This document shows positions 15,828 through 24,564 of a DNA stretch of 61,589 bases, one piece after another (position 1 is the stretch's first letter; every line of letters starts with the position of its first letter). The stretch spans positions 1 to 61,589 of the forward strand of contig NZ_BSSE01000035.1 in assembly GCF_030268965.1 (NCBI RefSeq). Direction: 5' to 3'. Below the pieces are notes generated by a model. That model ran no database searches and had not been told where the DNA came from. It saw only the letters and a list, made by a program, of their open reading frames with translations. The translations under genes were made by a program, and so were the position numbers. This stretch comes from Microtetraspora sp. NBRC 16547 (GTDB taxonomy: Bacteria; Actinomycetota; Actinomycetes; Streptosporangiales; Streptosporangiaceae).

Positions 15828-18308
15828 ATGGAGGACGCCGCGATACCGGGGACGTTGCGGGATGCCGGGGTCACCAGGCGGGAGGCGGAGGTCTTCTGGC
15901 TGGTCGGTGAGCGGTTGACGAACCGTGAGATCGCCGATCGGCTCGGGCTATCCGAGCGGACCGTGGAGAGCCATGTGTCGTCCCTGCTGCGCAAGCTCGG
16001 CCACACGGCCAGGAGGGACCTGGTCGAAGGCGCGGCGCGGCTCCGGAATCGAGCTCACGCTCTGCCCAGGCATCTGTCGTCGTTCGTCGGCAGGGAGCAT
16101 GAGCTCCGCGACCTCGCCGAACTGGTCGCCGATGACCGTATGGTGACTCTGACGGGGCCCGCGGGCATCGGGAAGACGCGCGTCGCCCTGCGCGTGGCCC
16201 ACGAGGCCGTCGGGCTGCCTCCCGCGGTCCTGGTCGATCTGGCCTCGGTCCCGCCCGGCAGACCGGTCGACCGGACGTTCGCCGACGCCCTCGGCGCGGG
16301 CGGCGACGGCGGGGACCTCGGCCCGCAGATCATCGCCGCGATCCGAGCACGCCCGTGCTGGCTGTTGGTCGACAACTGCGAGCACGTCGCCGACGCCGTC
16401 GCGGCCCTGCTGGCCGGTCTGCTGGCGGCGGCCGACGGTCTGCGCGTGCTGGCGACCAGCTATGGGCCGCTGGGAGTGAGCGGCGAGGCCGTCTATCAGC
16501 TTCCGCCGCTGCCGATTCCTGACGAGGCCGCCGATTCCGGAGAGATCCTGGACTGCGCCGCCGTCCGGCTGTTCACCGACCGCGCGGCAGCCGTCGCGCC
16601 CGGCCTCACCATCACGCCGGCCGACGCGACTGTGCTCGCCGCAATCTGCCGCCGCCTGGACGGGTTGCCGCTGGCCATCGAACTGGCCGCCGCCCGTACC
16701 CGGTTCGCCTCGCCCGCCGAGCTGCTGCGCCTGCTCGACGACCGGTTCGCGCTGCTGACCGATGCGCCGCGTCCCAACCGCCACCGCACCCTTGAGGAGG
16801 CCCTGCGGTGGAGCTACGACCTTCTGGACGACGACGAGCGCCTCCTGCTGGACCGCTGCTCGGTGTTCCCCGGCGAGTTCGACTACGACACTGCGACGCA
16901 GGTGTTGGCCGCGCCACCGCTCACCGACACCGACCTCACCCGGGTCTTCCCGCGCCTGCTGGACCGCTCGATGATCTCTGCCCGCCGCCAAGGCGGGCAC
17001 ACGCGGTACCGCCTGCTCGACAGCGTCCGCCAGTTCACTCACCACAGGCTGGCCGAACGGCAAGAGTACGAGCAGATCCACGACCGGCACGCCCGCCACC
17101 ATCTGACGCACGCCGTGTCGATCGTTCCCGCGCTGAGAGGAGGGAACCAGACGGCAGCCCTGCGCTGGTTCACCGACCGCTGGACCGATCTGAGGATGGC
17201 CGTGCGACGCGCCCTCGACTCCGGTGGCACCGCCGCGGCTTGGGGCTTTCTCGCCGGCGTCGGCACCGGATGGGAGACCCTCGGGGCACGCGGCGAACTG
17301 TTCACCTGGGTGAACGCGCTGCTTGACCGGCCCCTCCCGGAAGGCTCCGCGGGTGTCCGCGCCGCGATCACCTCCTGCCTTCTGCTCTGCTACCAGGACA
17401 CTGACAGGGCACTGGAGCTGGCCGGCTGGGCGGCGGACCACGCGGCGACCGAGGAGGAGCAGGCGTTGGCCGACTTGGCGGTCGGCTGCGTGGCCGTTCA
17501 CCGGCGCGGACACGCCGAAGCGGCCCGGGCACTCGACGACGCGGCCGCGGTCTTCGAACGGCTGGGTGATGACTGGCATCACGCGCTGGCACTGTCCGTG
17601 CTCGGGAGCATGGCGGCCGACACCGCGACCGCGGTGGGTCGGCTCAGCGCCGCGGCGGCCCTGTTCGGACGGCTAGGCGACCGCGTGAAACGCGCCAACT
17701 GTCTCAACCACCTCGCGGGCCGACTGATCCGCGACGAGATTCGCCTGACAGAGGCCGAGGCCTGCCTGAACGAGGCACTCGACCTCGCCCTGCGCACGGG
17801 AAGCGACCACGAACGCCTCCACGCCCAACTCCACCGAGCCCGCCTCACCCAGCACCGAAACGACCAAGAGGCGGCAACGGCACTTCTCACCGATCTCCTC
17901 CCGGAATTCCACCGCATCGGAGACCTCCGCTGTGCGACCCACTGCCTTCTAGGGCTCGGCCGCGCAGCCGCCTCACACGGCCACCACCGGCGCGCGCGAC
18001 GCCATCTCCTCAAGGGTGTCGACACCGCGATCGCCATCAACGACCACAATCTGATCGCTACCGGCCTGCGGCTACTCGCTGAGACCGAACACGCCGCCGG
18101 CTTCGCGGCCCGATCCGCCCAGTTGCTTGGCGCCGCGACACCCACCGGCAACGGCGGTCCAGGCGACAGCCGGCTGCGGCTCACGCTGCGCGCCGAGCTC
18201 GGCGAGGCGGCCTTCGCTTCCGCACTCACGGCCGGCCGCGGAACGCCGCCCGCCGCACTGCTCAAAACCCTCATGGCCGCGGACGGAGCCGACGCCGATG
18301 GCGAGTGA
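15828..18308 (+). CDS. LuxR-type regulator with AAA/NB-ARC ATPase and TPR-like domain
   Basis: 826 residues. Unusually for LAL proteins the LuxR HTH is at the N-terminus (VTRREAEVFWLVGERLTNRE, IADRLGLSERTVESHVSSLL, residues 10-70), as in the actinobacterial putative-ATPase family. Then Walker A GPAGIGKTRVAL (about residue 110), Walker B-like CWLLVDNCEHV, sensor LRVLATSYGPLGV, LDGLPLAIELAAARTRF and a helical TPR-type C-terminal half. ATG 15828 is preferred as it follows GGGGGATGATC and begins near the HTH; longer starts overlap the divergent promoter. The signal sensed is unknown; the divergent rhodanese/NTF2 operon is a candidate target. Confidence 0.87.
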   Translation: MEDAAIPGTLRDAGVTRREAEVFWLVGERLTNREIADRLGLSERTVESHVSSLLRKLGHTARRDLVEGAARLRNRAHALPRHLSSFVGREHELRDLAELVADDRMVTLTGPAGIGKTRVALRVAHEAVGLPPAVLVDLASVPPGRPVDRTFADALGAGGDGGDLGPQIIAAIRARPCWLLVDNCEHVADAVAALLAGLLAAADGLRVLATSYGPLGVSGEAVYQLPPLPIPDEAADSGEILDCAAVRLFTDRAAAVAPGLTITPADATVLAAICRRLDGLPLAIELAAARTRFASPAELLRLLDDRFALLTDAPRPNRHRTLEEALRWSYDLLDDDERLLLDRCSVFPGEFDYDTATQVLAAPPLTDTDLTRVFPRLLDRSMISARRQGGHTRYRLLDSVRQFTHHRLAERQEYEQIHDRHARHHLTHAVSIVPALRGGNQTAALRWFTDRWTDLRMAVRRALDSGGTAAAWGFLAGVGTGWETLGARGELFTWVNALLDRPLPEGSAGVRAAITSCLLLCYQDTDRALELAGWAADHAATEEEQALADLAVGCVAVHRRGHAEAARALDDAAAVFERLGDDWHHALALSVLGSMAADTATAVGRLSAAAALFGRLGDRVKRANCLNHLAGRLIRDEIRLTEAEACLNEALDLALRTGSDHERLHAQLHRARLTQHRNDQEAATALLTDLLPEFHRIGDLRCATHCLLGLGRAAASHGHHRRARRHLLKGVDTAIAINDHNLIATGLRLLAETEHAAGFAARSAQLLGAATPTGNGGPGDSRLRLTLRAELGEAAFASALTAGRGTPPAALLKTLMAADGADADGE

Positions 18309-18574
18309 GCTCACGGCGTCATCGATTCGCTGACCAGGATTCAGCAGGTCATACAGCGTCTCCCACGTCACGAAAGCGCGTGACGAAGCTGTACGCGGGT
18401 CTGTCCAGTCTTCGGCGTGCGCCGTGAAGCGCTGTGATTTGAGCGGAGGTGGGAGACCTTCGCCTTCGGCCTGTCGCAGCAGGTCGGTGAAGCTGAGGGC
18501 AGCCTGATCCGGGTGATGCCGGGGAGGGCGGGAGCAGCCCTGACAAAGCCGGGACGTGCCAGTACTGCCAGATG
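18309..18574 (-). other. Unrecognised coding-like fragment flanking the intron
   Basis: One reverse frame reads SFTDLLRQAEGEGLPPPLKS, RFTAHAEDWTDP and FVTWETLYDLLNPGQRIDDA, with coding-like composition but no start, no family I recognise and no continuation past the intron 5' end at about 18575. It may be a truncated gene. Confidence 0.3.
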
Positions 18575-19005
18575 GTGCGGGTCCGGTGAGCGTGATGGAG
18601 AGGAGTACGAGAGGAACCGACGTCGTTAAGTCCCTCAACTGGACGCCTGCTCGAACCTGGTGGATCTGGGCAGGACGCGGTGCGCACCCGCCGGCCGAGG
18701 CTGGCGGGGAACTCCTGGGTCGGTTTGCCGTTGCCGGCAGGGAGGCCATGAGGAAGGTCTGCGGCGTACTCATGGCGAGGCCGCAGGGACAAAGTCGGGC
18801 TCCTACTTCGTCGAGCGAATCACAGTGAACACGGGAACCACCCGGTCGCAGCTCCAGGCCGTGGGCATCCAGCCCGTTGGCCGGGATAGGTGCATCGACC
18901 ACTGGACGGGCCGGGTGGGGCGGAGCCGCCGTAGTAGTCCGAGGCCGGGAGAGCCGGTCACATGGCGAAGGGCGGCAGCGGCTTCGAGAAGGGATGGAGG
19001 CTGCA

Positions 19006-20481
19006 ATGCCGAAAGACGCGCCGCCGAATGGCGGCGCCTGGCCGGAGGCGGTCCCACTGGGGCCGAGTCGGCGGGTATCGGAGATGCAGGCCAAGCTTCA
19101 CCGTTGGGCGGCGGCTGATCCTGGCCGCCGGTTCGACGACCTGTTCAACTTCGTGCATGACCCGGCGACGCTACTCGTGGCGTTCGATCGGGTTGCGGGC
19201 AACCGCGGAGCACGCACTCCCGGCGTGGACGGCCTGACGGCCACCGACGTCGAGGAGCGCATCGGTGTTCCGGGGTTCCTGGACGACCTGCGAACCTCCC
19301 TGAAGGATGGTTCGTTCCGGCCTTTGCCGGTGCGGGAACGCAAGATCCCCAAACCGGGTGGGGCAGGAAAGGGAAAGGTCCGCGCTCTCGGGATTCCGAC
19401 GGTGGCCGACCGGGTCGTGCAGGCCGCGCTGAAACTCGTGCTGGAACCGATCTTCGAGGCTGACTTCGAACCGGTCTCATATGGGTTCCGGCCCAACCGG
19501 CGTGCTCAGGATGCGATCGCTGAGATTCATCATTTCGGCACCCGAGGCTATCGGTGGGTGCTGGATGCGGACATCGAGGCGTGCTTCGACCGGATCGACC
19601 ACACGGCCCTGATGGAGCGGGTGCGTTGCCGGGTGAAGGACAAACGCGTTCTGGCACTGGTCAAAGCGTTCCTGAAAGCCGGGATCTTGACTGAGCTCGG
19701 TGAGAACAAGAGCACCACGACCGGGACGCCGCAGGGCGGCATCCTGTCTCCGCTGCTGGCCAACATCGCCTTGTCGGTGCTCGATGAGCACCTGATGGAG
19801 CCATGGAAGCCCGGCGGGACGATGTCGAGCGAGGGCAAACGCGGACACCGCCGCCGCAAGGGGCTACCGACTTGGCGGCTGGTCCGCTACGCCGACGACT
19901 TCGTCGTCCTGGTCCACGGGACACAGGCCGACACGCTGGCGGTGCGCGAGGACGTCGCGAGAGTGCTGGAACCGATCGGGTTACAGCTGTCACCAGCCAA
20001 GACCCAGATCGTGCATCTGAGCGACGGGTTCGACTTTCTGGGGTTCCGCATCCAGTGGCGCCGCAAGAGGGGAACCGATAAGTGGTACGTCTACACCTTC
20101 ATCGCAGACCGGCCCATCCGGTCGTTGAAGGCCAAGATCCGTGCCCTGACCCACAGGAAGTCGCAACAAGACCTGAGGTCCGTGCTGATCAGGCTCAACC
20201 AGATCATGCGCGGCTGGGCCAACTACTTCAAGCACGCCGTGGCCAAAGACCGGTTCTCAGCCCTTCACCAATTTGCGTGGTGGCGGCTGATCCGGATGCT
20301 GCAAGTCCGGCACCGCTGGAGCTGGAAGGACGTCCGACGCCAGTTCACCACCCCGACCGGGTGGTGGCTGCCCATTACGGCGACGGACGGGACCGAGCTG
20401 TTCGATATCGCCAAGATCACGGTTACCCGATATCGCTGGCGGAGTAGCAAGATCCCCAACCCTTGGGCCACACCCGCATGA
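19006..20481 (+). CDS. ltrA: Group II intron reverse transcriptase/maturase
   Basis: A 491-residue protein from ATG 19006 (ribosome site GGGATGGAGG). RT domains in order: RKIPKPGGAGKGKVRALGIP, DRVVQAALKLVLEPIFEADF, SYGFRPNRRAQDAI, the catalytic aspartates in DADIEACFDRI and RYADDFVVL, TGTPQGGILSPLLANIAL and DFLGFRIQWRR. Maturase domain X is VLIRLNQIMRGWANYFKHA and WWRLIRMLQVRH. No HNH endonuclease follows domain X, so this is an endonuclease-minus protein that probably uses single-stranded or replication-fork targets. All catalytic residues seem intact. Confidence 0.95.
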   Translation: MPKDAPPNGGAWPEAVPLGPSRRVSEMQAKLHRWAAADPGRRFDDLFNFVHDPATLLVAFDRVAGNRGARTPGVDGLTATDVEERIGVPGFLDDLRTSLKDGSFRPLPVRERKIPKPGGAGKGKVRALGIPTVADRVVQAALKLVLEPIFEADFEPVSYGFRPNRRAQDAIAEIHHFGTRGYRWVLDADIEACFDRIDHTALMERVRCRVKDKRVLALVKAFLKAGILTELGENKSTTTGTPQGGILSPLLANIALSVLDEHLMEPWKPGGTMSSEGKRGHRRRKGLPTWRLVRYADDFVVLVHGTQADTLAVREDVARVLEPIGLQLSPAKTQIVHLSDGFDFLGFRIQWRRKRGTDKWYVYTFIADRPIRSLKAKIRALTHRKSQQDLRSVLIRLNQIMRGWANYFKHAVAKDRFSALHQFAWWRLIRMLQVRHRWSWKDVRRQFTTPTGWWLPITATDGTELFDIAKITVTRYRWRSSKIPNPWATPA

Positions 20482-20497
20482 CGGCAGAAACCGTGGA

Positions 20498-20531
20498 GAG
20501 CCCGTTGCGTTGAGAGGCGCACGGCGGGTTC
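20498..20531 (+). ncRNA. Group II intron domain V
   Basis: Exactly 34 nt, starting GAGCCCGTTGCGTTGAGAGG and ending CACGGCGGGTTC. The AGC catalytic triad, a GAGA tetraloop and complementary arms fit the domain V hairpin that forms the ribozyme active site. Confidence 0.88.
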
Positions 20532-20591
20532 GGCGAGCGGTCTGGAGAAACGGACCGGGAGTAATCCCGATACCGCGCTCCAGGCCGACTC

Positions 20592-20866
20592 GGCTCTGTC
20601 CCGTAATCGGTGGTGGCGCTGAGTGATCAGCTGCCAGCCTGAGGCGTGTTGAAGATCAACGATCTGATGGGCGTGGTGTTCTCGGGGCTGTCTGACCTGG
20701 TCATCGAGGATGTGGTGGACGAGAACGACCTCATTAGGGTCATAGCCCGCACTCGGGATGAGCCTGTGCCGTGCCCGGTGTGCGGGGTGCTGACCGGCCG
20801 TGTACACGGCTTCTGCGGCCGGACGGTCACGGACGTCCCGGTCGACGGGCGAAAAGTGGTGGTTCC
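20592..20866 (+). pseudogene. ISL3-family transposase, 5' end only
   Basis: Left terminal repeat GGCTCTGTCCCGTAATCGG at 20592, then from 20646 MLKINDLMGVVFSGLSDLVI, PCPVCGVLTGRVHGF and TVTDVPVDGRKV of an ISL3 transposase N-terminus, lost after about 75 residues. It is related to, but clearly diverged from, the ISL3 end at 3733. The following 135 bases include a different unrecognised reading-frame end (VLAGAQQYAVWDRTQFPTP, stop near 20996). Confidence 0.78.
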
Positions 20867-21001
20867 ACCGCGGCTAACAGGTCCGGGCGATCCGTGTCCT
20901 GGCCGGCGCCCAGCAATACGCCGTATGGGACCGCACCCAGTTCCCCACGCCGCAAGCGCCGCGCAAACCGCGTGCAAGCGGGCACCGGTAGCGTCCCGAT
21001 C

Positions 21002-21670
21002 ATGTCGATACGATGGCTAACGGGGGCAGCCGCGACGATGGCCGCGGCCGCGCTGTTGCTCCCCTCCCCCGCCTCCGGGACGGGGTCAGGTGACCACGCC
21101 GTTCCGAGCGCTCCGGCCGCCCGGACCGCTCCGGTCGCGCCGGCGACGGTCGCCAAGCGGCTGTTCGACGCCTGGCTGCGCGGCGACCGCGCGGCGGCGG
21201 CCCAGGTCGCCTCGCCGTCCGCGGTGAACACGCTGTTCTCCTACGTCTACCGCGCGCCCGACGGCTTCGCCGGATGCACCGGGAACCGGTGCCGGTTCAC
21301 GCACACCAGCGTCCGGGTGCCGGGCGGCCTGAACGGGATCCTGATGATCGTCTCGGGGACGAAGGTGACACGGGTCTACGAGTCCCGTCACCTCACCCGC
21401 CCGTCAACGGCGGCGGCGTACCTGTTCTCCGCGTGGCAGAAGGGTAATCGCGACCGCGGGCTGGAAGTCGCCTCGACGGCGGCCGTCTCCTCCCTGTTCC
21501 GCGCGAAGTACGACCCGGCCGGCGTGACGTACTACCCCCAGGGGTGCACGGTCGAGCCGAAGGGCTTCAGCTGCGCCTACTCCTACGAGGGCGGGGCCAT
21601 GCTGATCCACGTGACCGGGTCGCGCTCGTCCGGGTATGAGGTGCGCTCGATCAGCTACATTGCGGACTGA
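21002..21670 (+). CDS. Secreted protein with two internal repeats, function unknown
   Basis: A 222-residue protein with a cleavable Sec signal peptide (MSIRWLTGAAATMAAAALLL, probable cleavage near SPASGTG). The mature part has two similar halves: VAKRLFDAWLRGDRAAAAQV with SAVNTLFSYVYRA, and AAAYLFSAWQKGNRDRGLEV with AAVSSLFRAKYDP. Each half has a cysteine pair (GCTGNRC, and GCTVEPKGFSC), suggesting disulfides outside the cell. No enzyme motif seen; I do not recognise the family. Confidence 0.7.
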   Translation: MSIRWLTGAAATMAAAALLLPSPASGTGSGDHAVPSAPAARTAPVAPATVAKRLFDAWLRGDRAAAAQVASPSAVNTLFSYVYRAPDGFAGCTGNRCRFTHTSVRVPGGLNGILMIVSGTKVTRVYESRHLTRPSTAAAYLFSAWQKGNRDRGLEVASTAAVSSLFRAKYDPAGVTYYPQGCTVEPKGFSCAYSYEGGAMLIHVTGSRSSGYEVRSISYIAD

Positions 21671-21906
21671 CCAGAAGCGCGGCGCCCGGCGGACGCGGTT
21701 TCCGGTGAATGCGGCATTCACCAGATACCGGGCGCGGCGGGCGACGCGGCGGTCCGGCATCGCCCGGAGACCGGTCTCGCACAAGTCGTCGGAGCGCTTC
21801 GCGGTGATGGCAACGTTTTCGCTCTCGGCCGCGCCGACGCGTGTTCCGAAGGATGTCCTGCCGGAATGCCGCCCAGGGATCGTCACGGTCTGTCACGCTG
21901 TCTGGC

Positions 21907-22340
21907 GTGCTGCTGGCCTACGTGGACGAGAGCTACACCCGCGACCGCTAATACATGGCGGCGCTTCTGGTCCCTGACCACCAGGCGATCTCCCTCACCC
22001 GCGCCCTGGACGACGTCGTGGCCGACGCCGCGGACGCCTACGGTGTGACCCCGTCCGCAGAGCTGCATGGCACTGACCTGCTACATGGCAACCGTGACTG
22101 GGAGCCGCTCAAGAAGATGCCACGCGCCCGCATCGGGGTCTACCATGCCGCGTTCCAGGCGATCGGCGGCCACGAGGTCGCGGTGATCCTGCGCGGGGTG
22201 TGCACGGATCTACTGCGTCAGCGGTACGCCACGCCGTACGCGCCCCACCAGGATGTGCGGGAGGCCGGCCGCCCAACCTATCTCCACCGTGATCTGGCAC
22301 TGCCCGGCCACCGGCATCGACCTCCGCCCCATCCAGAGCA
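21907..22340 (+). pseudogene. DUF3800-family protein, dead
   Basis: GTG 21907 opens LLAYVDESYTRDR, the aspartate-containing start of DUF3800 (RNase H-like) proteins, then a TAA at 21949-21951 interrupts an otherwise continuous frame (YMAALLVPDHQAISLTRALD, GVTPSAELHGTDLLHGNRDW). After YATPYAPHQ there is an internal deletion and a shift to the family end DLRPIQST. There are three separate lesions. DUF3800 genes are common on mobile elements and in defence contexts. Confidence 0.75.
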
Positions 22341-22584
22341 CTTCACTGACAGTTCAGTGACCAAGTACAGGTTGACCAGGAGATTCGTCAGGAAGTCGTC
22401 ATGAAAATTGGTCATCAGGCGGGTCGCTCCCAAGGCCCAGCCCATCTGAGCAGTTACCCAGAGCATGATCTTCATCTCATGCCGCACAACCTTCCTGAGC
22501 TGGGAACTGACACCTGATGACCAAACGCAGTGACAGTTTCATGACCAATCACAGGTCACGTAGTTGGTCAGGCGTTTCGTCACT
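22341..22584. repeat. Gene-free stretch with 31-base repeat copy 2 and internal direct repeats
   Basis: No gene is recognised. 22554-22584 repeats 14780-14810 with two differences. Within the stretch, TTCAGTGACCAAGTACAGGT at about 22353 resembles TTCATGACCAATCACAGGT at about 22538, giving imperfect direct repeats about 190 bases apart. It may be the remains of a small insertion element. The downstream DUF2268 promoter begins 19 bases after the repeat. Confidence 0.5.
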
Positions 22585-22602
22585 ATGAAGAGCGCCGCTG
22601 GT

Positions 22603-22633
22603 TTGACCTTGACGCTGCGTCAACTTCTAGCAT
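22603..22633 (+). promoter_or_regulatory. MerR-type promoter with 19-bp spacer
   Basis: -35 TTGACC at 22603-22608, a spacer of exactly 19 bp, and -10 TAGCAT at 22628-22633. The spacer begins with the perfect dyad TTGACGC-T-GCGTCAA (22609-22623). This is the classical arrangement untwisted by activated MerR proteins. The ATG of the next gene is only 7 bases past the -10, so the transcript is probably leaderless. Confidence 0.85.
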
Positions 22634-22640
22634 CGGCGCC

Positions 22641-23525
22641 ATGTCGATCACTGTTCTTGACACCTACTCCGCCATGCGGCGGATCCTGCTGGCCCCGGTC
22701 GCGGACCGCGCTGACCTGCTGCGTTCGATGCTGGAGCCCAACAGCGGCATGTACCGCTACTACCCCGGCGAGGTCGACCTGGTGGCCATACACCTCGAAA
22801 CGTCCGGGTTCCCCATCGACCGCGACGAGGAGCGTTGCCTCGACGCGCTCGAAACTCTGGCGGCGGCCGGAGCCTGGGAGCGGATGCAACGCGCGCTCGA
22901 CAACGCTCTCGCCGTACTGCTGGAGGCGACGCCGGGGCTGGAGGCCCCGGACATCACCGTGCTGTTCGTCCTCGGCGATCCGGCTGACAAGCACTTCATG
23001 GGTCCCTGCCTAGGAATGACCGGGTTCGGCGGCATCTCGGGCAACATCGCCATCACGTTCTGGCCCTTCCCCGAGAACGTGGAGCGGCTGGAGGCCACCG
23101 CCGTGCACGAACTCCACCACAACCTGCGCTGGAGCCCGGGCGGGGTCGTGTGGGACCCGATGACCGTCACGGTCGGCGAGCACATCGTCGGCGAAGGCCT
23201 GGCCGACGCCTTCGCCCGCCAGCTCTACGGCGACGAGCTCGGCCCCGCCCGCATCGGCGTGCCGCACCTGCACGACGACGAGATCTTCGACAAGGTGCTC
23301 ACCGGGCTCGACGTGACAGGCATGCAGAACTTCACCGCCTGGGTGCACGGCGACCCCGGCGCCGAGCGCCTCGGTGTCACCCCGGTGGGGCTGCCGATGG
23401 GCGCCGGGTACGCGGCGGGAAACCGGCTGGTCGACACCTACCTGGCGGTGACCGGGCAGACGGCGGCGCAGGCCCTGCACGCCGACAGCTCGGAGATCAT
23501 CGCAACCACGCTCCGCCGCGGGTAA
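22641..23525 (+). CDS. DUF2268-type putative zinc metalloprotease
   Basis: A 294-residue protein with the DUF2268 fold, predicted zinc-dependent protease. The metal motif HELHH lies at residues 156-160 (ATAVHELHHNLRW) and a likely third ligand in VGEGLADAFARQLYGDE. No signal peptide, so cytoplasmic. It starts at ATG 22641 with no ribosome site and a -10 box seven bases upstream, which points to leaderless expression. The MerR/TipA-like gene follows after 10 bases and is co-transcribed; its family dyad sits in the promoter. DUF2268 genes often neighbour such MerR genes, so a drug- or peptide-induced response is likely. The substrate is unknown. Confidence 0.85.
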   Translation: MSITVLDTYSAMRRILLAPVADRADLLRSMLEPNSGMYRYYPGEVDLVAIHLETSGFPIDRDEERCLDALETLAAAGAWERMQRALDNALAVLLEATPGLEAPDITVLFVLGDPADKHFMGPCLGMTGFGGISGNIAITFWPFPENVERLEATAVHELHHNLRWSPGGVVWDPMTVTVGEHIVGEGLADAFARQLYGDELGPARIGVPHLHDDEIFDKVLTGLDVTGMQNFTAWVHGDPGAERLGVTPVGLPMGAGYAAGNRLVDTYLAVTGQTAAQALHADSSEIIATTLRRG

Positions 23526-23535
23526 CACTGAAAGG

Positions 23536-24294
23536 ATGGAGTGGACGATCCAGGAGCTCGCGGCGAGGGCCGGCATCACCAGCCGCACCCTGCGTCACTA
23601 CGACCGCATCGGGCTCCTGGCCCCGTCCCGGGTCGGCGCGAACGGGTACCGCTACTACAACCTCGCCGCGGTCGCCCGGCTACAGCGGATCCTGCTCATG
23701 CGCCGGCTCGGCATGGGCTTGTCGGCCATCGCCGAGGTCCTGGCCGACGAGGTGGACACGTGCGACGGGCTCCGCGCCCACATCGCCGCGCTGGAAGAGG
23801 AACGGGACCGTATCGAACGGCAGATCCGGTCGGTGCGGCACACGCTGGAGGCCCTGCAGTCGGGGGCGGAACCGCGGATGGACGTCATGTTGGCGGGGTT
23901 CAACGACGGCTACAAGGACGAGGTGATCTCACGCTGGGGCGAGCGCGCGTTCCAAGTGAGCAACGACTGGTGGCACGGCAAGAGCCTTGACCAGCAGCGG
24001 GCCTGGAAGCAGGACACCGAGGACCTCGTCGCCGCATGGGTCGCCGCAGCGAAGGCCGGGGTTTCCCCGACATCGGAACACGCTCAGTCACTGGCTGCCC
24101 GGCACGTCCGGTGGCTGAGCCAGATCCCGGGTACTCCCACGGCCGAGGGCGACCGGGAGCGCTCGATCGAGATGGTGAAATGCATGGGGGACATGTACGT
24201 CGACGACCCCCGCTTCGCCGGCATGTACGACGACGCCGCGGGGGCGACGTTCGTCCGCGACGCACTGCACGCGTACGCGCGGACCCAGATGTAG
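23536..24294 (+). CDS. MerR-family regulator with TipAS-like ligand domain
   Basis: 252 residues. HTH: WTIQELAARAGITSRTLRHY, GLLAPSRVGANGYRYY, a dimerisation coiled coil (HIAALEEERDRIERQIRS, about residues 80-105) and a C-terminal helical domain (EVISRWGERAFQVSNDWWHG, HVRWLSQIPGTP, MYVDDPRFAGMYD) typical of TipAS, which in TipA traps thiopeptides and other cyclic drugs. It starts 10 bases after the DUF2268 gene and likely autoregulates through the 19-bp-spacer promoter. Whether the cysteine needed for covalent drug capture exists is doubtful: the only C-terminal cysteine is in MVKCMGDMY. Confidence 0.9.
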   Translation: MEWTIQELAARAGITSRTLRHYDRIGLLAPSRVGANGYRYYNLAAVARLQRILLMRRLGMGLSAIAEVLADEVDTCDGLRAHIAALEEERDRIERQIRSVRHTLEALQSGAEPRMDVMLAGFNDGYKDEVISRWGERAFQVSNDWWHGKSLDQQRAWKQDTEDLVAAWVAAAKAGVSPTSEHAQSLAARHVRWLSQIPGTPTAEGDRERSIEMVKCMGDMYVDDPRFAGMYDDAAGATFVRDALHAYARTQM

Positions 24295-24372
24295 CTCGTC
24301 TGGTTCGCAGAAATGACCATTTTTGAGAATCACTCAGCGTCCGGTTGTGGCCCCCTGCCGAGCTGGGCGGGG

Positions 24373-24466
24373 GTGACTGAGCGCTTCAGGTGGCGGATAA
24401 GCGGTCGAGTCGGCGGGGCGGAGTCCTCCAGTTGGCGGGCTGCGACTTTTCGGGACAGGTAACACC
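24373..24466. repeat. Direct repeat unit A upstream of TmrB-like gene
   Basis: GTGACTGAGCGCTTCA at 24373-24388 and TGCGACTTTTCGGGACAGGT then AACACC at 24441-24466 both recur, in the same order, at 25530-25545 (exact) and 25577-25602 (near match). They bracket about 1.2 kb holding the TmrB-like gene. Confidence 0.65.
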
Positions 24467-24564
24467 TGACCTTGGTGGTTGACACTCTCCTGAGAAACGC
24501 GAAGCCGTACCGGATTTCCGCTGTGCCCGTTCCCCCGGCCCGCGCAGCGCTAGCGTTGGATCCC

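Larger units (their letters stand above)
18575..20590 (+). mobile_element. Group II intron, apparently complete
   Basis: About 2.0 kb. The 5' end matches the GUGYG consensus (GTGCGG at 18575); an intron-encoded protein lies in the domain IV position; a 34-nt domain V at 20498-20531 and a domain VI-like stem with a bulged A near 20571 follow; the 3' end is near 20590, immediately before an ISL3 terminal repeat at 20592. The exact boundaries are inferred to a few bases. Introns of this kind retrohome as RNA with the help of the encoded maturase. Confidence 0.8.
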
